Notes: a model not told the origin generated them from the letters alone. A stretch of 64,000 nucleotides of DNA from Anammoximicrobium sp964645045 (GCA_964645045.1 CAZXYZ010000023.1:49634-113633), one strand, 5' to 3'; shown: positions 10,987 through 21,062, numbered from the stretch's first letter. Program-made: numbers and translations.

Positions 10987-12357
10987 ATGAGCAGCAAATC
11001 CGCAGCATCGCCAGCGGCCTCGTCCCCAACCTCGCGCCGCGAGTTCCTGCAGCGGAGCGGGCAGTTGGCCGCCGTATCGGCCCTCGCGGGCTTGACGGTC
11101 CCGGCCGTCCACGCGGGCGAACAGCATACCATTCAGTTGGCCATCGTCGGCAGCGGCAGCCGGGGCAGCGGCGCCGTGGGCAACGCGCTGTCGGTGCCCG
11201 GCGGACCGGTCAAGTTAATCGCCATGGGCGACCTGTTCCAGGATCGGCTGGACCGTTCGCACGCCGCGCTGTCGAAGCAATTCGGCGACAAAATTGACGT
11301 GCCGCCCGAGCGGCGGTTTGTGGGGTTCGATGCCTACCGCAGGGCGATCGACTGCCTGCGTCGGGGCGACGTGGCCTTGCTGACCACGCACGCCGCCTTT
11401 CGTGCGGTCCACCTGGAGTATGCCGTCGAGAAGGGCGTCCACGTGTTCATGGAAAAGTCGTTCGCCGCCGACCCGGGCGGCATCCGGCGGATCCTGCAGG
11501 CCGGCGAGGCGGCGGAGAAGAAGGGCTTGAAAGTCGCCGCGGGCCTGATGTGCCGGCATTCCACGGCGCGGCAAGCGATGATCCAGCGGATCCGCGACGG
11601 TGTCATGGGCGATGTGCAGCTAATTCGGGCCTACCGCATGCAATCCGGCGGCGCCATGGGGCCGCGGAAAGGGACCGACAACGAACTGCTGTGGCAGATT
11701 GGCCATGCCGGGGCCTGCCTGTGGGTTTCCACGGGCCGCTGGCTGGACAACATGATCCACCAGGTCGACGAGTGTTGCTGGCTGAAGGACGCTTGGCCCG
11801 TCTCGGCGCACGGCGTGGGCGGCCGTACGGCGTTCAGTACCGACTGCAGTCAGAACCTGGACAGCTACTCGATCGAGTACACGTTCGCCGACGGCGCCAA
11901 GGCCATCGTCAACGGCCGGTTCATCGCCAACTGCTACAACGAGTTCGCCACTTTCGTACATGGCACCAAGTGTGCGGGCCAGTTTTCGGGCGCCATTCAC
12001 GCGGCCACCGTCAACCTGTACAAGGACCAACGAATCGCGGACGACAACGTCGTCTGGCAGCCGGAGAAAGAGACGGCCAGCCCGTGGCAGGCCGAGTGGA
12101 ACGTCTTGCTGGACGCGATCCGCAACGACCGGCCGCACAACGAGACGCAGCGTGCCGCCTATGCGAATCTGGCGGGCCTGATGGGCCGCGCCGCCGTCCA
12201 TTCGGGCAAGATTATCACCTGGGAAGAGGCCCTCTCTTCGAACTACCAGTTCTGCCCCAACATCGACACCCTGACCGCCGACAGCCCCGCCCCGGTCCAA
12301 GCCGACGCCCAAGGCCGCTACCCGGCCCCCGTCCCCGGCGCGTGGACGGAGATGTGA
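10987..12357 (+). CDS. Tat-exported Gfo/Idh/MocA family oxidoreductase
   Basis: A 456-residue protein. Tat signal S16-R17-R18-E-F-L, then a Rossmann dinucleotide fold beginning IQLAIVGSGSRGSG. The sequence VFMEKSFAAD is the position of the family EKP motif, with serine instead of proline. The C-terminal half has the alpha/beta domain with YSIEYTFADG. Family members oxidise or reduce sugars and cyclitols with NAD(P), and planctomycetes carry many Tat-exported versions. The start has AAAGGGA about 7 bases upstream. Seven bases separate it from the next gene; with the hydrolase and sulfatase it forms a plausible operon for breakdown of a sulfated glycan. That role is inference from context. Confidence 0.9.
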   Translation: MSSKSAASPAASSPTSRREFLQRSGQLAAVSALAGLTVPAVHAGEQHTIQLAIVGSGSRGSGAVGNALSVPGGPVKLIAMGDLFQDRLDRSHAALSKQFGDKIDVPPERRFVGFDAYRRAIDCLRRGDVALLTTHAAFRAVHLEYAVEKGVHVFMEKSFAADPGGIRRILQAGEAAEKKGLKVAAGLMCRHSTARQAMIQRIRDGVMGDVQLIRAYRMQSGGAMGPRKGTDNELLWQIGHAGACLWVSTGRWLDNMIHQVDECCWLKDAWPVSAHGVGGRTAFSTDCSQNLDSYSIEYTFADGAKAIVNGRFIANCYNEFATFVHGTKCAGQFSGAIHAATVNLYKDQRIADDNVVWQPEKETASPWQAEWNVLLDAIRNDRPHNETQRAAYANLAGLMGRAAVHSGKIITWEEALSSNYQFCPNIDTLTADSPAPVQADAQGRYPAPVPGAWTEM

Positions 12358-12364
12358 ACCTCCA

Positions 12365-13204
12365 ATGACGATGAATCGACCCGCGATTATTCGTTCGGTC
12401 ACCGCCCTGCTGCTGGTTGCCCCGGCCGCGCTGCAGGCCGCTGACGCACCACAGAAATCCCTGCCGCTGCCCGGCGAGGTCTTTTCGATTGAGGGCCGGA
12501 CGGCTTTCTTGATACTCCCACCGGCGAAACCCGCGGAGGGGCCGACTCCTTGGGTCTGGTATGCCCCGACGCTTCCGGGCCTGCCCGGTGACGCGGAGAA
12601 GTGGATTTTTGAACGCTTTACCCGGGCTGGCATTGCCATCGCCGGGATCGATGTTGGGGAATCCTACGGGAGTCCTGATGGGCGGGCGCTCTACTCGGCC
12701 CTGTACGACGGACTGACCAAGCATCGCGGTTTCGCTCCGAAGGCCGTAATGCTGGGACGCAGCCGGGGCGGGCTGATGACGCTCGCCTGGGCCGTTGAGA
12801 ATGCGGACAAGGTCGCAGGCTTCGCGGGCATCTACCCCGTCTGCAACGTGACCAGTTATCCAGGAGTGGCGAAGGCGAGCGGCGCCTACGGCATGACCGC
12901 GGAAGAGCTGACCGCACGGCTGACGGACCATAATCCCCTTGATCGGCTCGCCGCGCTGGCCCGCGCGGGCGTGCCGCTGTTCGCGATCCACGGTGATGTT
13001 GACCGGGTGGTGCCGCTGGAAGCGAACTCCGGCGAAATGCGGAAACGCTACGAGGCTCTGGGCGGCCAGATGCAACTGGTCATCCCGCCCGGACAGGGAC
13101 ACAACATGTGGGCTGGTTTTTTCCAATGTCACGAGTTGGTAGACTTCGTCGTCGCCCAAGTCGAGCGGACGAAGCCCGCGGCGGGGCAGTCACCCGGCCA
13201 ATGA
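12365..13204 (+). CDS. Secreted alpha/beta hydrolase (prolyl-oligopeptidase-like)
   Basis: A 279-residue protein with an N-terminal signal peptide ending near ALQAA-DA. The nucleophile elbow GRSRGG, the aspartate region IHGDVDRVVP and the histidine in GQGHNMW give a complete Ser-Asp-His set of the alpha/beta hydrolase fold. It is a short form without a propeller domain, so an esterase or acyl hydrolase acting on a sugar derivative is as likely as a peptidase. The ATG lies seven bases after the stop of the Gfo/Idh/MocA gene, and the sulfatase follows 37 bases on, so co-transcription is likely. Confidence 0.85.
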   Translation: MTMNRPAIIRSVTALLLVAPAALQAADAPQKSLPLPGEVFSIEGRTAFLILPPAKPAEGPTPWVWYAPTLPGLPGDAEKWIFERFTRAGIAIAGIDVGESYGSPDGRALYSALYDGLTKHRGFAPKAVMLGRSRGGLMTLAWAVENADKVAGFAGIYPVCNVTSYPGVAKASGAYGMTAEELTARLTDHNPLDRLAALARAGVPLFAIHGDVDRVVPLEANSGEMRKRYEALGGQMQLVIPPGQGHNMWAGFFQCHELVDFVVAQVERTKPAAGQSPGQ

Positions 13205-13241
13205 CAGGAGATGCGAGTCTCAAGAAAGGGAGAAGCCAGCC

Positions 13242-14624
13242 ATGCGACCGCTTTTCACCGTCTCGGCGATCATCGGCATCCTCGGCGGGCAGGCCGCTGC
13301 GGCCGATGCCAAACATCCCAACCTCGTCGTCATTCTTGCCGACGACCTCGGTTACGGCGACGTCTCGACGTATCACAAGTCGGACGTGGACACGCCGAAC
13401 ATTGACCGCCTGGCAGCCGAAGGGATCCTGTTCACGGCCATGCGTGCCAATTGTACCGTGTGTTCGCCGTCCCGGGCGGCGCTGCTGACCGGGCATTACG
13501 CGGATCGTGTTGGCGTGCCCGGCGTCATCCGCACACGCCCGGAAGACTCGTGGGGATTCCTTGATCTCTCCGTGCCAACGCTGGCCGACGAATTGAACAA
13601 GGCCGGCTACCACACGGCGATCGTCGGCAAGTGGCATCTGGGGCTCGATTCGCCGAACACGCCGAACGAGCGGGGCTTCGATTTCTTCCACGGATTCCTG
13701 GGCGACATGATGGACAGTTACCGCACGCACTTGCGCCACGGAAACAACTACCTGCGGCGCAACAAGCAGACGATCGCGCCGGAGGGCCATGCCACCGATC
13801 TGTTTACCGCTTGGGCCGGCGACTACTTGCGCGACCGTGCCGAACACCGCGGGCAGCCGTTCTTCCTGTACCTGGCCTACAACGCGCCGCACTTTCCCAT
13901 CGAGCCGCCAGCCGAATGGCTGGCGAAGGTCCGTCAGCGGGCGCCGCAGATGGACGAATCGCGGGCGAAAAACGTCGCTCTCGTCGAGCACCTGGACGAC
14001 GGCATCGGCCGCGTGCTCGAAACGCTGAAGGAAACCGGGCTGGACCGGAACACGCTGGTCGCCATCACCGCCGACAACGGCGGCTCGCTGCCCCACGCCC
14101 AGAACAACGATCCGTGGCGGGACGGCAAGCAGAGTCACTACGACGGCGGTCTGCGCGTGCCGTTCATGGTCCGCTGGCCAGGTCACATCCGGCCCGGCTC
14201 GCGGAGCGATTACGCGGGGCTGGTGTTCGACCTGTTCCCCACGTTCCTGGAACTGGCCGGCACAACACCCGCGACGGAACTCGACGCGATCAGCCTCGTG
14301 CCGGTGCTGAATGGCGGCGCGCTGACAGCGCCGCGCGATCTGTACTTTGTGCGCCGCGAAGGCGGCTTGGCCTACGGCGGCAAGAGTTATGAAGCGATCA
14401 TCCGCGGCGAGTGGAAACTGCTGCAGAACGATCCTTACAGCCCGCTGGAACTCTACAATCTGAAGGCCGACCCACAAGAAACCCAAAACCTGGCGGCCAC
14501 GCACAAGCAGGTGTTCCATGAACTCGCCGCTGCCCTGCGGACTCACATTCAGCGCGGCGGGGTGACGCCGTGGCAATGGCCTGACGGCCAATTCCCGCTC
14601 CCCACGGACGACAAGAAACGGTGA
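13242..14624 (+). CDS. Sulfatase (type I, formylglycine-dependent)
   Basis: A 460-residue protein. The signal peptide ends near QAAAA-DAK. NLVVILADDLGYGD holds the metal-binding aspartates, C74-S-P-S-R78 is the site where cysteine becomes formylglycine, and AALLTGHY follows. IVGKWHLG and ITADNGG are further family motifs. Length and layout match family S1 sulfatases that remove sulfate esters in the periplasm. Modification needs a formylglycine-generating enzyme, which must be elsewhere: the FGE-like protein at 45282 is degenerate. Third gene of the probable operon starting at 10987. An AAGGGAG Shine-Dalgarno-like run lies about ten bases before the ATG. Confidence 0.95.
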   Translation: MRPLFTVSAIIGILGGQAAAADAKHPNLVVILADDLGYGDVSTYHKSDVDTPNIDRLAAEGILFTAMRANCTVCSPSRAALLTGHYADRVGVPGVIRTRPEDSWGFLDLSVPTLADELNKAGYHTAIVGKWHLGLDSPNTPNERGFDFFHGFLGDMMDSYRTHLRHGNNYLRRNKQTIAPEGHATDLFTAWAGDYLRDRAEHRGQPFFLYLAYNAPHFPIEPPAEWLAKVRQRAPQMDESRAKNVALVEHLDDGIGRVLETLKETGLDRNTLVAITADNGGSLPHAQNNDPWRDGKQSHYDGGLRVPFMVRWPGHIRPGSRSDYAGLVFDLFPTFLELAGTTPATELDAISLVPVLNGGALTAPRDLYFVRREGGLAYGGKSYEAIIRGEWKLLQNDPYSPLELYNLKADPQETQNLAATHKQVFHELAAALRTHIQRGGVTPWQWPDGQFPLPTDDKKR

Positions 14625-14747
14625 TAGGCTTTGCGAGACGCCTCGCCTACGGAACTTGGTACGAAAGAACCTCCCGGAATCGCCGGCCCGCATCCTGCGT
14701 CTCGGGCTGTTGATTTACCCCTGCGTCCATGGCGTTCGCCCGCTGGG

Positions 14748-16127
14748 TCATTTGGCCAGCGATACGGCTCGCGGTCTCTCGTCGCGTTCCAGGGGACGCA
14801 GGTTACGGACGACGAACAGCAGTTCGGTGGGGAAGTCGTGTGGCACCTGGACTTGGTTGGGATCGCCTGCCGGACGGTTGACTGCCGCCTCGCCGGCCTG
14901 CTTCAGATCTCTTGCGCCTGGCGATTTGGGCGGCGTCAGCAACTCCGGGTCGATGTAGCTGACCGTGCCGAACGTGCCGACGTGACGCCCGGTTCTGCTG
15001 GGAATCCCCAAGTTTGCCGCCAACTGAACGGCCTGTCCTACTGGCCGTGTACCGCCGCACGCGGCCCCCAGACGGGCAAGCGCGTTGTTGCCGGCGCTGC
15101 GCGTGGTCAGGCTGAGCGAGAAGGAACCAATGCCTTCGGGGCGGTTTTGCAGATCTTCCCAGATGGCATCTGCCTGACGGGCGGGGCAATACACCATGTA
15201 CATTTGCACGCGGTCGATGTCGCCCGCTGCATCCGTGCTGACACTCTGCACGCCCTGCAAGAACCGGCAGGCCAACAGCGACCGCTGCTCGCGTTCGGGC
15301 ACGGGTACCGTGTCCACGATGCGGATCCCGTGCCGCTGCAACAAGCGGAAGAAGGCGCCCTGCTTCATGCCGCCCGGAGTCACGCTGAGTTCGTACACCA
15401 TCACCAAGCGATCCCGCAGACGTTGGTCGATCAACATCAACGGCGACACGCTTGCGGGCGGCGGTGGATTGGAGGCGATCCGGGGCGTGTCTGTCTCCGG
15501 CCCATTTCGGAAATTGACCATCAAGACCACGGCTGCAGCCACGGCGGCGGCCGCCCAAGCGACCGTCCGCCAACCGATCCGGCCGGAGCGCGTTTCGCGA
15601 GCCGCGGCCGGTTGTACCCGTTCAGCCGGTGGCAGATCTATTTGCGGGGCGGACGCAGCTTGCGCTTCGATCCGCTGTCGCACGCGGGCGGCGAAATCGT
15701 CGCCCAAATGGTACGCCGGGAGCAGTTGCAGATCGGCATCCAACTGGCGAAGTTGATCGAGCCAGTCACGGCAGCGCGCGTTGGACGCCAAGGCATGCAT
15801 GGCCACCTGACGTTCTTCATCGGAGATCTCGCCGTCGAAATAGGCGCTGAGCAATTCACTGTCGAAGACCGGCAACTGTGGAGAGACGACTCCCGCGGCC
15901 GCCAATCGCTGGATTTCGCGCATGATCCGCTGGTGGACCTCGGCGTCCAAACGGTAACGTGGCAGATCTTGCAGGGCTGCCTGCAGCGCCCGGAGCGTTG
16001 CCAGCTCGCTGCGGTATTCGGCACTCCCTGCCAGTCGTTGCGCGATCTGCGCGCGTTCCTCGGCCGACACTTCGTCGTCCAAGTACGCACTTAACAGTTC
16101 GTCTGCAAAATCGTCGCGCCCAGTCAT
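14748..16127 (-). CDS. Anti-sigma-factor-like membrane protein with duplicated zf-HC2-type N-terminus
   Basis: A 459-residue protein. Two similar N-terminal units, LLSAYLDDEVSAEER (residues 12-26) and LLSAYFDGEISDEER about 80 residues later, are typical of the first helix of the anti-sigma (zf-HC2/RsxA-like) domain. Neither shows the zinc-binding HxxxCxxC signature. One transmembrane helix (WAAAAVAAAVVLMV) follows, then a roughly 220-residue presumably periplasmic domain with no family I recognise. Anti-sigma factors of this layout hold an ECF sigma factor at the membrane; no sigma gene is next to it on either side. The start at 16127 is the first ATG before the repeat; the frame runs further upstream without similarity to anything known. 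Doubling of the domain is unusual. Confidence 0.7.
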   Translation of the reverse strand: MTGRDDFADELLSAYLDDEVSAEERAQIAQRLAGSAEYRSELATLRALQAALQDLPRYRLDAEVHQRIMREIQRLAAAGVVSPQLPVFDSELLSAYFDGEISDEERQVAMHALASNARCRDWLDQLRQLDADLQLLPAYHLGDDFAARVRQRIEAQAASAPQIDLPPAERVQPAAARETRSGRIGWRTVAWAAAAVAAAVVLMVNFRNGPETDTPRIASNPPPPASVSPLMLIDQRLRDRLVMVYELSVTPGGMKQGAFFRLLQRHGIRIVDTVPVPEREQRSLLACRFLQGVQSVSTDAAGDIDRVQMYMVYCPARQADAIWEDLQNRPEGIGSFSLSLTTRSAGNNALARLGAACGGTRPVGQAVQLAANLGIPSRTGRHVGTFGTVSYIDPELLTPPKSPGARDLKQAGEAAVNRPAGDPNQVQVPHDFPTELLFVVRNLRPLERDERPRAVSLAK

Positions 16128-16706
16128 GATGACATCGTTCCCGGTTGAGAGGGGAAGGCACTCCTTGCCGGAGCCACTCGACTCCTTGGTTTCCCCTCGT
16201 GGTGCAGCCACATCCGTGTTCCCGAAGGCGTGTTCCGAACTGGCCCAATCACGCTCACTTGCGCACACGCCATCCAGGCCGAATGCCTCTTCACCCTGTT
16301 CCCATGCAATCCGACGCATCGGAAGGCCGGAAAGTTCCCATGCTGCCAGCCGCCGAAAACCGCCCGATGGCCTCATCGCGAAAGTGCATGATCGGGATCG
16401 AAAGATCGATTCAAGCCGTTTACCCGCTGTTACTTGCAGCTCCATCAAGGCGGTGAATGAAAGGAGTCTGGAACGTCCTCAGCAAGGCGACTGCGTTTTG
16501 TTCACCTGGGGAATTCGCGACGGAATCAGGCGTTCTTCGGGGTGAATCGTCGTGGGCCCCGGGCGTCGCCGATGGCTGGCAGAGGAAGCCAGTTGTTCGA
16601 GTCGGACAAAAAGATGCACAATTTCACTCTTCAGGTCCGAGGCATGAACCTTGTCAAGAACGAACTGACCGAATCCGCTTGCCCTTTGCCCTGCCCTCTC
16701 CCGCCC

Positions 16707-16846
16707 GCGGGCTGTTGATTTAATCGTGGCGAAAGCTTCCAGCTTGCGAAATGGGCAACGGAAGCAAAACAGCAAATTGAACATAGGCAGCGTCGGCAAG
16801 CTGGAAGCTTACCCCACATGCCACCACCGATTAAACCAACAGCCCG
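16707..16846 (+). repeat. MITE-like palindrome, family F1 variant
   Basis: The left arm GGGCTGTTGATTTAATCG, then GTGGCGAAAGCTTCCAGC, is matched by the inverted arm GCTGGAAGCTTACCCCAC ... CGATTAAACCAACAGCCC (one mismatch in the outer part). The centre is about 50 bases and unrelated to other copies. The remainder of the 16128-17041 gap shows no gene or sigma-factor gene. Confidence 0.85.
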
Positions 16847-16980
16847 CCTGGGGAGAGCGTGCTAGCGGAAAGCCGTTTCCTGACAAGGCTATAAGTTTCC
16901 AAGTTCTGGCAGGACGGAGTAGCATTCCGTTCCGGACGGTTTGGCATACCCTCCTACATAGAGAGTCCTACGCCGCCAAG

Positions 16981-17016
16981 AAAAAAACTCGCCGGAGCGA
17001 CAAGCTCCGGCGAGTT
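16981..17016 (-). terminator. Rho-independent terminator
   Basis: A 13-bp perfect stem (16986-16998 with 17004-17016, AACTCGCCGGAGC) with a five-base loop is followed on the minus strand by seven T. It starts 26 bases after the stop of the DUF11-like gene at 17042, which it must serve. Confidence 0.92.
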
Positions 17017-17041
17017 CATTTGGCGGACACACGGATGCATC

Positions 17042-18541
17042 TCAACGGACTAGGATCGCGGCATCCAATTCACGTGCGATCCGCTGGAGTTCTTCGTCGT
17101 CATAGAAGTAAACGGTGGTCTCGGCGATCGTCGGGATGCTCGAGAATTCCGTTTCGACCGTAGCGCGAACGGCCTGGTCGCCGGCAGCAAGTCCGACCGC
17201 GCGGAACTTCAACGTTTTCGACGCGCCGGGGCTGAGCGGGAAACCGGGGAAAGTCACTTTGTCGTCCTCCCCCGTGTAGCCTTCGCCCGCGATCGCCTGG
17301 ATTCCCTCGGGCAACTGGATCGTCACCGCCACGGCTTCGGCAGCCCGCGAGCCGCGATTGACGAGCGAAACGGCGAATTCTTCCGCTTGCCCCACTTGGA
17401 TCGCTTCCTTGCTGTTGATCACGGCCACATCCACGTCCGGACGCGAAATGACGTGCGTCAGGTGGTCGTCTTGCGAACGCAAGCTGGGTCCGGACATGGC
17501 GACCGCCAGTTGGATCTGCTGGCCGACCTTCGTCGCCTTGGTCTTCAACTGGATGCTGTGCGAGTCGCCGGGGTTCATCGTGCTCAGGCACCAGCTGTAA
17601 ATGCGGTTTTCCCGATCGATGTCCGCCACTTCCGACAGCGTCGTCACTTCCAATCCTTGCGGAATCTGCAGGGCCACCTTGACGTTCCGTAACACGGTGT
17701 CGCCCGGATTCCACGTGCGCAGTTCAAAATCGCCGTCGGCTTGCATGAAATTGACACGCGTGCCATCCACATCGACGCGCAGGTCCGGACGAAGGATCTT
17801 GACGCGGTGGCTGCACTGGACCTCGCGATTGTCCTGGGCGGCGACGACAAACGTCCCTTCCAGCACACCCGGCTCAGCCGCGCGGACCACGAACGTGAAT
17901 TCCTGGGATTGGCCGGCCGACAGGGCGGCGATTTTGGCAGCGCGAGGCACCTGCGTCTCGATACAGCTGGTTTCCGGCAATTTCGGCGTCAGCACCACGT
18001 TCTGCGCCGCGCCGTCGCCGATGTTTTCGACGACCACGCGGAACGTCACATTCTCGCCGAGGACGGCCGTTTCGGGACCGTGGCAGTGCAGCGTGACTTC
18101 CGGTTGCCGAACCTGCAGGGCCGATTGGGTCGTCGCCGAGAAGAAAGCCTTGGTCTGCAGGTCCACCGGGCCGGTCCGTTCGGGAATCAACTCGAGGGAA
18201 AAGCGACGTACGGCACCGGGAGGCAAATCACCCACCTCGAACTGGATCAGGCGATCGCTGGCCATGCTGGGATCCGGGCTGGCTTTTACGAATCTGACTG
18301 CGGCCGGCAGCGTGGCCTGGATCGAAACGCCCTCAGCAACCGATTTCCCAGAATTCTTCACCGCAATGACGAACTGGGCCGACGAACCGATATTGATCTC
18401 GCCCGGCACCGAGGTCTCGATCGAGATCTGAGGAACCGCCGACGAGACGTTCATGGGTGAACGGTCTTGCCCTCGGCCCGTTGGAGACAGCGACGTAAGC
18501 AAAGCTAAAATAAGTCCGGCAAAAACTGCATGGCGAAACAT
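17042..18541 (-). CDS. Exported protein with DUF11/CARDB-like beta-sandwich repeats
   Basis: A 499-residue protein: a signal peptide (FAGLILALLTSLSPTGRGQ region) followed by four or more repeats of about 110 residues of the form 'vpgeinigssaqfvIaVkNsG ... a.gVsiqatLP ... F.vgdLppG', the pattern of DUF11/CARDB immunoglobulin-like domains found in cell-surface proteins. A final YFYDDEELQRI tail follows. The start is taken at 18541 because GAGGGG lies just upstream; the ATG at 18553 has no such site. It is probably an envelope or surface structural protein. It is transcribed alone and ends at the terminator at 16981-17016. Confidence 0.8.
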   Translation of the reverse strand: MFRHAVFAGLILALLTSLSPTGRGQDRSPMNVSSAVPQISIETSVPGEINIGSSAQFVIAVKNSGKSVAEGVSIQATLPAAVRFVKASPDPSMASDRLIQFEVGDLPPGAVRRFSLELIPERTGPVDLQTKAFFSATTQSALQVRQPEVTLHCHGPETAVLGENVTFRVVVENIGDGAAQNVVLTPKLPETSCIETQVPRAAKIAALSAGQSQEFTFVVRAAEPGVLEGTFVVAAQDNREVQCSHRVKILRPDLRVDVDGTRVNFMQADGDFELRTWNPGDTVLRNVKVALQIPQGLEVTTLSEVADIDRENRIYSWCLSTMNPGDSHSIQLKTKATKVGQQIQLAVAMSGPSLRSQDDHLTHVISRPDVDVAVINSKEAIQVGQAEEFAVSLVNRGSRAAEAVAVTIQLPEGIQAIAGEGYTGEDDKVTFPGFPLSPGASKTLKFRAVGLAAGDQAVRATVETEFSSIPTIAETTVYFYDDEELQRIARELDAAILVR

Positions 18542-18752
18542 CTTACCCCTCATTGGGTCGGCGAATCGCGGAGCAGGTGGCAACCTCGTCGTTTCGAGTG
18601 CAGCCCGCGATTCTAGTAACAGTGGTTGGCTGTGGGTGGGCGTGGTAGGTTGGCTGGACTTTAACGACGCCGATCGCTTGAGACCGGTTTCAACGTTGTT
18701 ATCGGCTCGCCCGTTTGCAATGCTTAATCGGGAATTGCGCCCCTGCATTGTC

Positions 18753-21062
18753 TTACTGACCGGTTCGGTCATGCATTTGCTCGTACAACGCAAACAGGAA
18801 TTCGATGCGCTGGCGGTCGGAGGCGAAGGCCCCAGTCCGATAGCAGCGATCAACCGCTCGATCCAGGGCGGCGTGGGCCTTGACCAGCTTGGCCGGCATC
18901 GCCAACGGATCGTACAGGTCGGCGAGCGTGGATTCCGGGAACTCGGCACGCACGGCGAGGACCTTGGCGGCAGCGGCTTCAACCGCCGCTCGACGTTTCT
19001 CGCTCGGTGAGTCTGGCCACGGAAAGTTGTTGTAGACGAGGTTGGCGGAGTACCGGAAATCGGACTTCAGCCGCCCGCACACCTGGCGCACCCAAGCCAC
19101 GTGCATGGCGGACGACAGGATGCCGAAGTGGTACTGCGTAGCGCCGGGCATCAGGAAACAGAGATCGCTGGCCAGCACGTCGGGTTCCATGAACCCGATG
19201 GGGACGTACTTGCGGCGTTCGGATGAAACCTTGGGAATCAGCAAGTACGGCTCATCGGGCATGTTCTCGACGTGGAACCGGGTCGGCGTTTCCGCCAGCT
19301 TTTGGGTTGGAGCGCTCTTGCTGGCCGCGCGGAAGCGGCGGACGGCGGCCACGCGTTTGCGGGCTTGAGGCAGTTGCCGCAGCGTGTGCGGAGGGCAGTC
19401 GCCCAGCCACAAACACCAGCGTTCGATACGGTTGATGAACTCCTTGGAACCGACCCAGCGGCGGAACAACGGCGCCGCGTCGGGCTCGATAGCGAGGAAC
19501 TCGGCCTTGTCGGCGGGCGTGAACAGGTAATTGCCATCGTCGATCGGCTTGTTGCCGATGCCGATCGCAGGCACGTCGCAAAGGGGTTTCTGGCGATTGG
19601 CGACGACCTGGTTCGAGCCTTCGATCAAATAGGGGCTGATGTTGCGGGCTTTCGTTTCGGTCACCGAATCGGCCGATTCGTAATCGAAGATCTTCTTGCG
19701 GGGTGTGTCAAACGCCGCGAAACCCATGATGACGACGTGGACATGAGCCTTGCCGCGAGCTTCGCTTTCCCAAGCAAACGTGCGATGCCCGAAATGGATC
19801 GTGACGTCGTAGTTGCGGAACAACTCGCCCCACAAGACGGCGACCTGCTCGCCCTGGGTGACCGAATTCGTGGATACGAAACCCACGACGACACGCGTCC
19901 CTCGAATGTAGTCCGCCGCCTTGAAGTACCAACCCGCGACATAGTCCAACAATCCGCTATTCCGGACGCGGCCCGCGACCACGTCCATGTCGGCCCGTTG
20001 TTCGGCGGTCTGGTACTTCGCGCCGACGAACGGCGGATTGCCGAGGATGAAACTGCACTGGCCGGGCGGCAGCAAGTCCCGCCAATCCAGCCGCAGGGCG
20101 TTGCCTTGGATGATCCGGGGCGACTTCTGCAGCGGCAGGCGGACGAAGTACTGGCCGAACGCCTGCGACAGCCGGAGATTCATCTGGTGATCCATCAGCC
20201 ACAGCGCCGCTTCCGCGATCCGCACGGGCCATTCATGGATTTCGATCCCGTACATCGCGTCGACATCCACGACGGACACGTGCTGGATGTCCAGCACGCG
20301 CTGGCCGTTGTCGAACAACTCCTGCAGAATCTCGATTTCCAGCGAGCGTAGTTCGCGGTACGTCACCACCAGGAAGTTGCCGCAGCCGCATGCCGGGTCC
20401 AGAAACCGCAGTTGTCCCAGCCGTTTGTGAAATCGCTTCAACTCGGACTTATTGCGGCGGATGCGGCGGAATTCGGCCCGTAAATCGTCCAAGAACAACG
20501 GGCGAATCACCCGCAAGATGTCGCGTTCCGATGTGTAATGTCCGCCGATCTGCCGCCGTTCCTTCGGCTCCATCACGGCCTGGAACAACGAGCCAAAGAC
20601 GGCGGGCGAAATCCGGCTCCAATCAAATCGTGTGCAGCCGAGCAAGGCGTTCCGCATATCGCGATTGAACTCGGCAAAGCCCAACCGTTCGGCGAACAAG
20701 TCGCCGTTCACATAAGGCAAGTCGGCCAGCAGTTCGTCCAGGTTGGCTTGCCGGTGTTCCCGAGGCATGTTCAACACCTCGAACATCCGCGCCAGGTGAA
20801 TGCCCAAATCCGAACCGTCCGGCGCCGTGCGGTTCTCCAGGAAGTAGGTGAACGCGTGACGTTCGAAAATGCCCGTGTCTTCGGCAAACAGACAGAACAG
20901 CATCTGGATCAGAAACCGCTCCAGCGTCTGTGCCGGCCAGCCACCCGCGTCCAACGCGTCCTGCAAATCGCCCAGAATCTGCACGGCCTTGATGTCGATC
21001 GGGTTCTGATCGTGTTCCACTTGCCGTCCGTCACCGGGGATTTCATTCCATGACAGGGGCAC
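18753..21062 (-). CDS. MmeI-family DNA methyltransferase paralogue lacking the nuclease domain
   Basis: A 769-residue near-copy of the neighbouring MmeI-family gene. It keeps the first eight residues (MPLSWNEI) and then resumes at the position of residue ~147 of the full-length copy, so the D-x9-ExK nuclease domain is missing (138 residues fewer). The adenine-methyltransferase motifs remain: D222-PACGCGNF (motif I) and NPPF (motif IV), followed by an intact target-recognition region. It should therefore methylate without cutting. It starts with GTG at 21062, 21 bases after the stop of the full-length gene, with GAGGAG in the gap, so it is probably the second gene of an operon. From about residue 59 to 720 its sequence is the same as the other copy except for one residue (Tyr instead of His). 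Confidence 0.88.
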   Translation of the reverse strand: MPLSWNEIPGDGRQVEHDQNPIDIKAVQILGDLQDALDAGGWPAQTLERFLIQMLFCLFAEDTGIFERHAFTYFLENRTAPDGSDLGIHLARMFEVLNMPREHRQANLDELLADLPYVNGDLFAERLGFAEFNRDMRNALLGCTRFDWSRISPAVFGSLFQAVMEPKERRQIGGHYTSERDILRVIRPLFLDDLRAEFRRIRRNKSELKRFHKRLGQLRFLDPACGCGNFLVVTYRELRSLEIEILQELFDNGQRVLDIQHVSVVDVDAMYGIEIHEWPVRIAEAALWLMDHQMNLRLSQAFGQYFVRLPLQKSPRIIQGNALRLDWRDLLPPGQCSFILGNPPFVGAKYQTAEQRADMDVVAGRVRNSGLLDYVAGWYFKAADYIRGTRVVVGFVSTNSVTQGEQVAVLWGELFRNYDVTIHFGHRTFAWESEARGKAHVHVVIMGFAAFDTPRKKIFDYESADSVTETKARNISPYLIEGSNQVVANRQKPLCDVPAIGIGNKPIDDGNYLFTPADKAEFLAIEPDAAPLFRRWVGSKEFINRIERWCLWLGDCPPHTLRQLPQARKRVAAVRRFRAASKSAPTQKLAETPTRFHVENMPDEPYLLIPKVSSERRKYVPIGFMEPDVLASDLCFLMPGATQYHFGILSSAMHVAWVRQVCGRLKSDFRYSANLVYNNFPWPDSPSEKRRAAVEAAAAKVLAVRAEFPESTLADLYDPLAMPAKLVKAHAALDRAVDRCYRTGAFASDRQRIEFLFALYEQMHDRTGQ
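18904..20885 (-). repeat. About 2 kb near-identical block shared with 21220-23201
   Basis: The two methyltransferase genes match over this block at an offset of 2316 bases. The lines I compared are identical apart from 20846 (A versus G at 23162), and the translations agree throughout. Outside the block similarity falls abruptly: mismatches at 18903, 18873 and 18861 on one side, and many after 20885 on the other. Confidence 0.9.
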
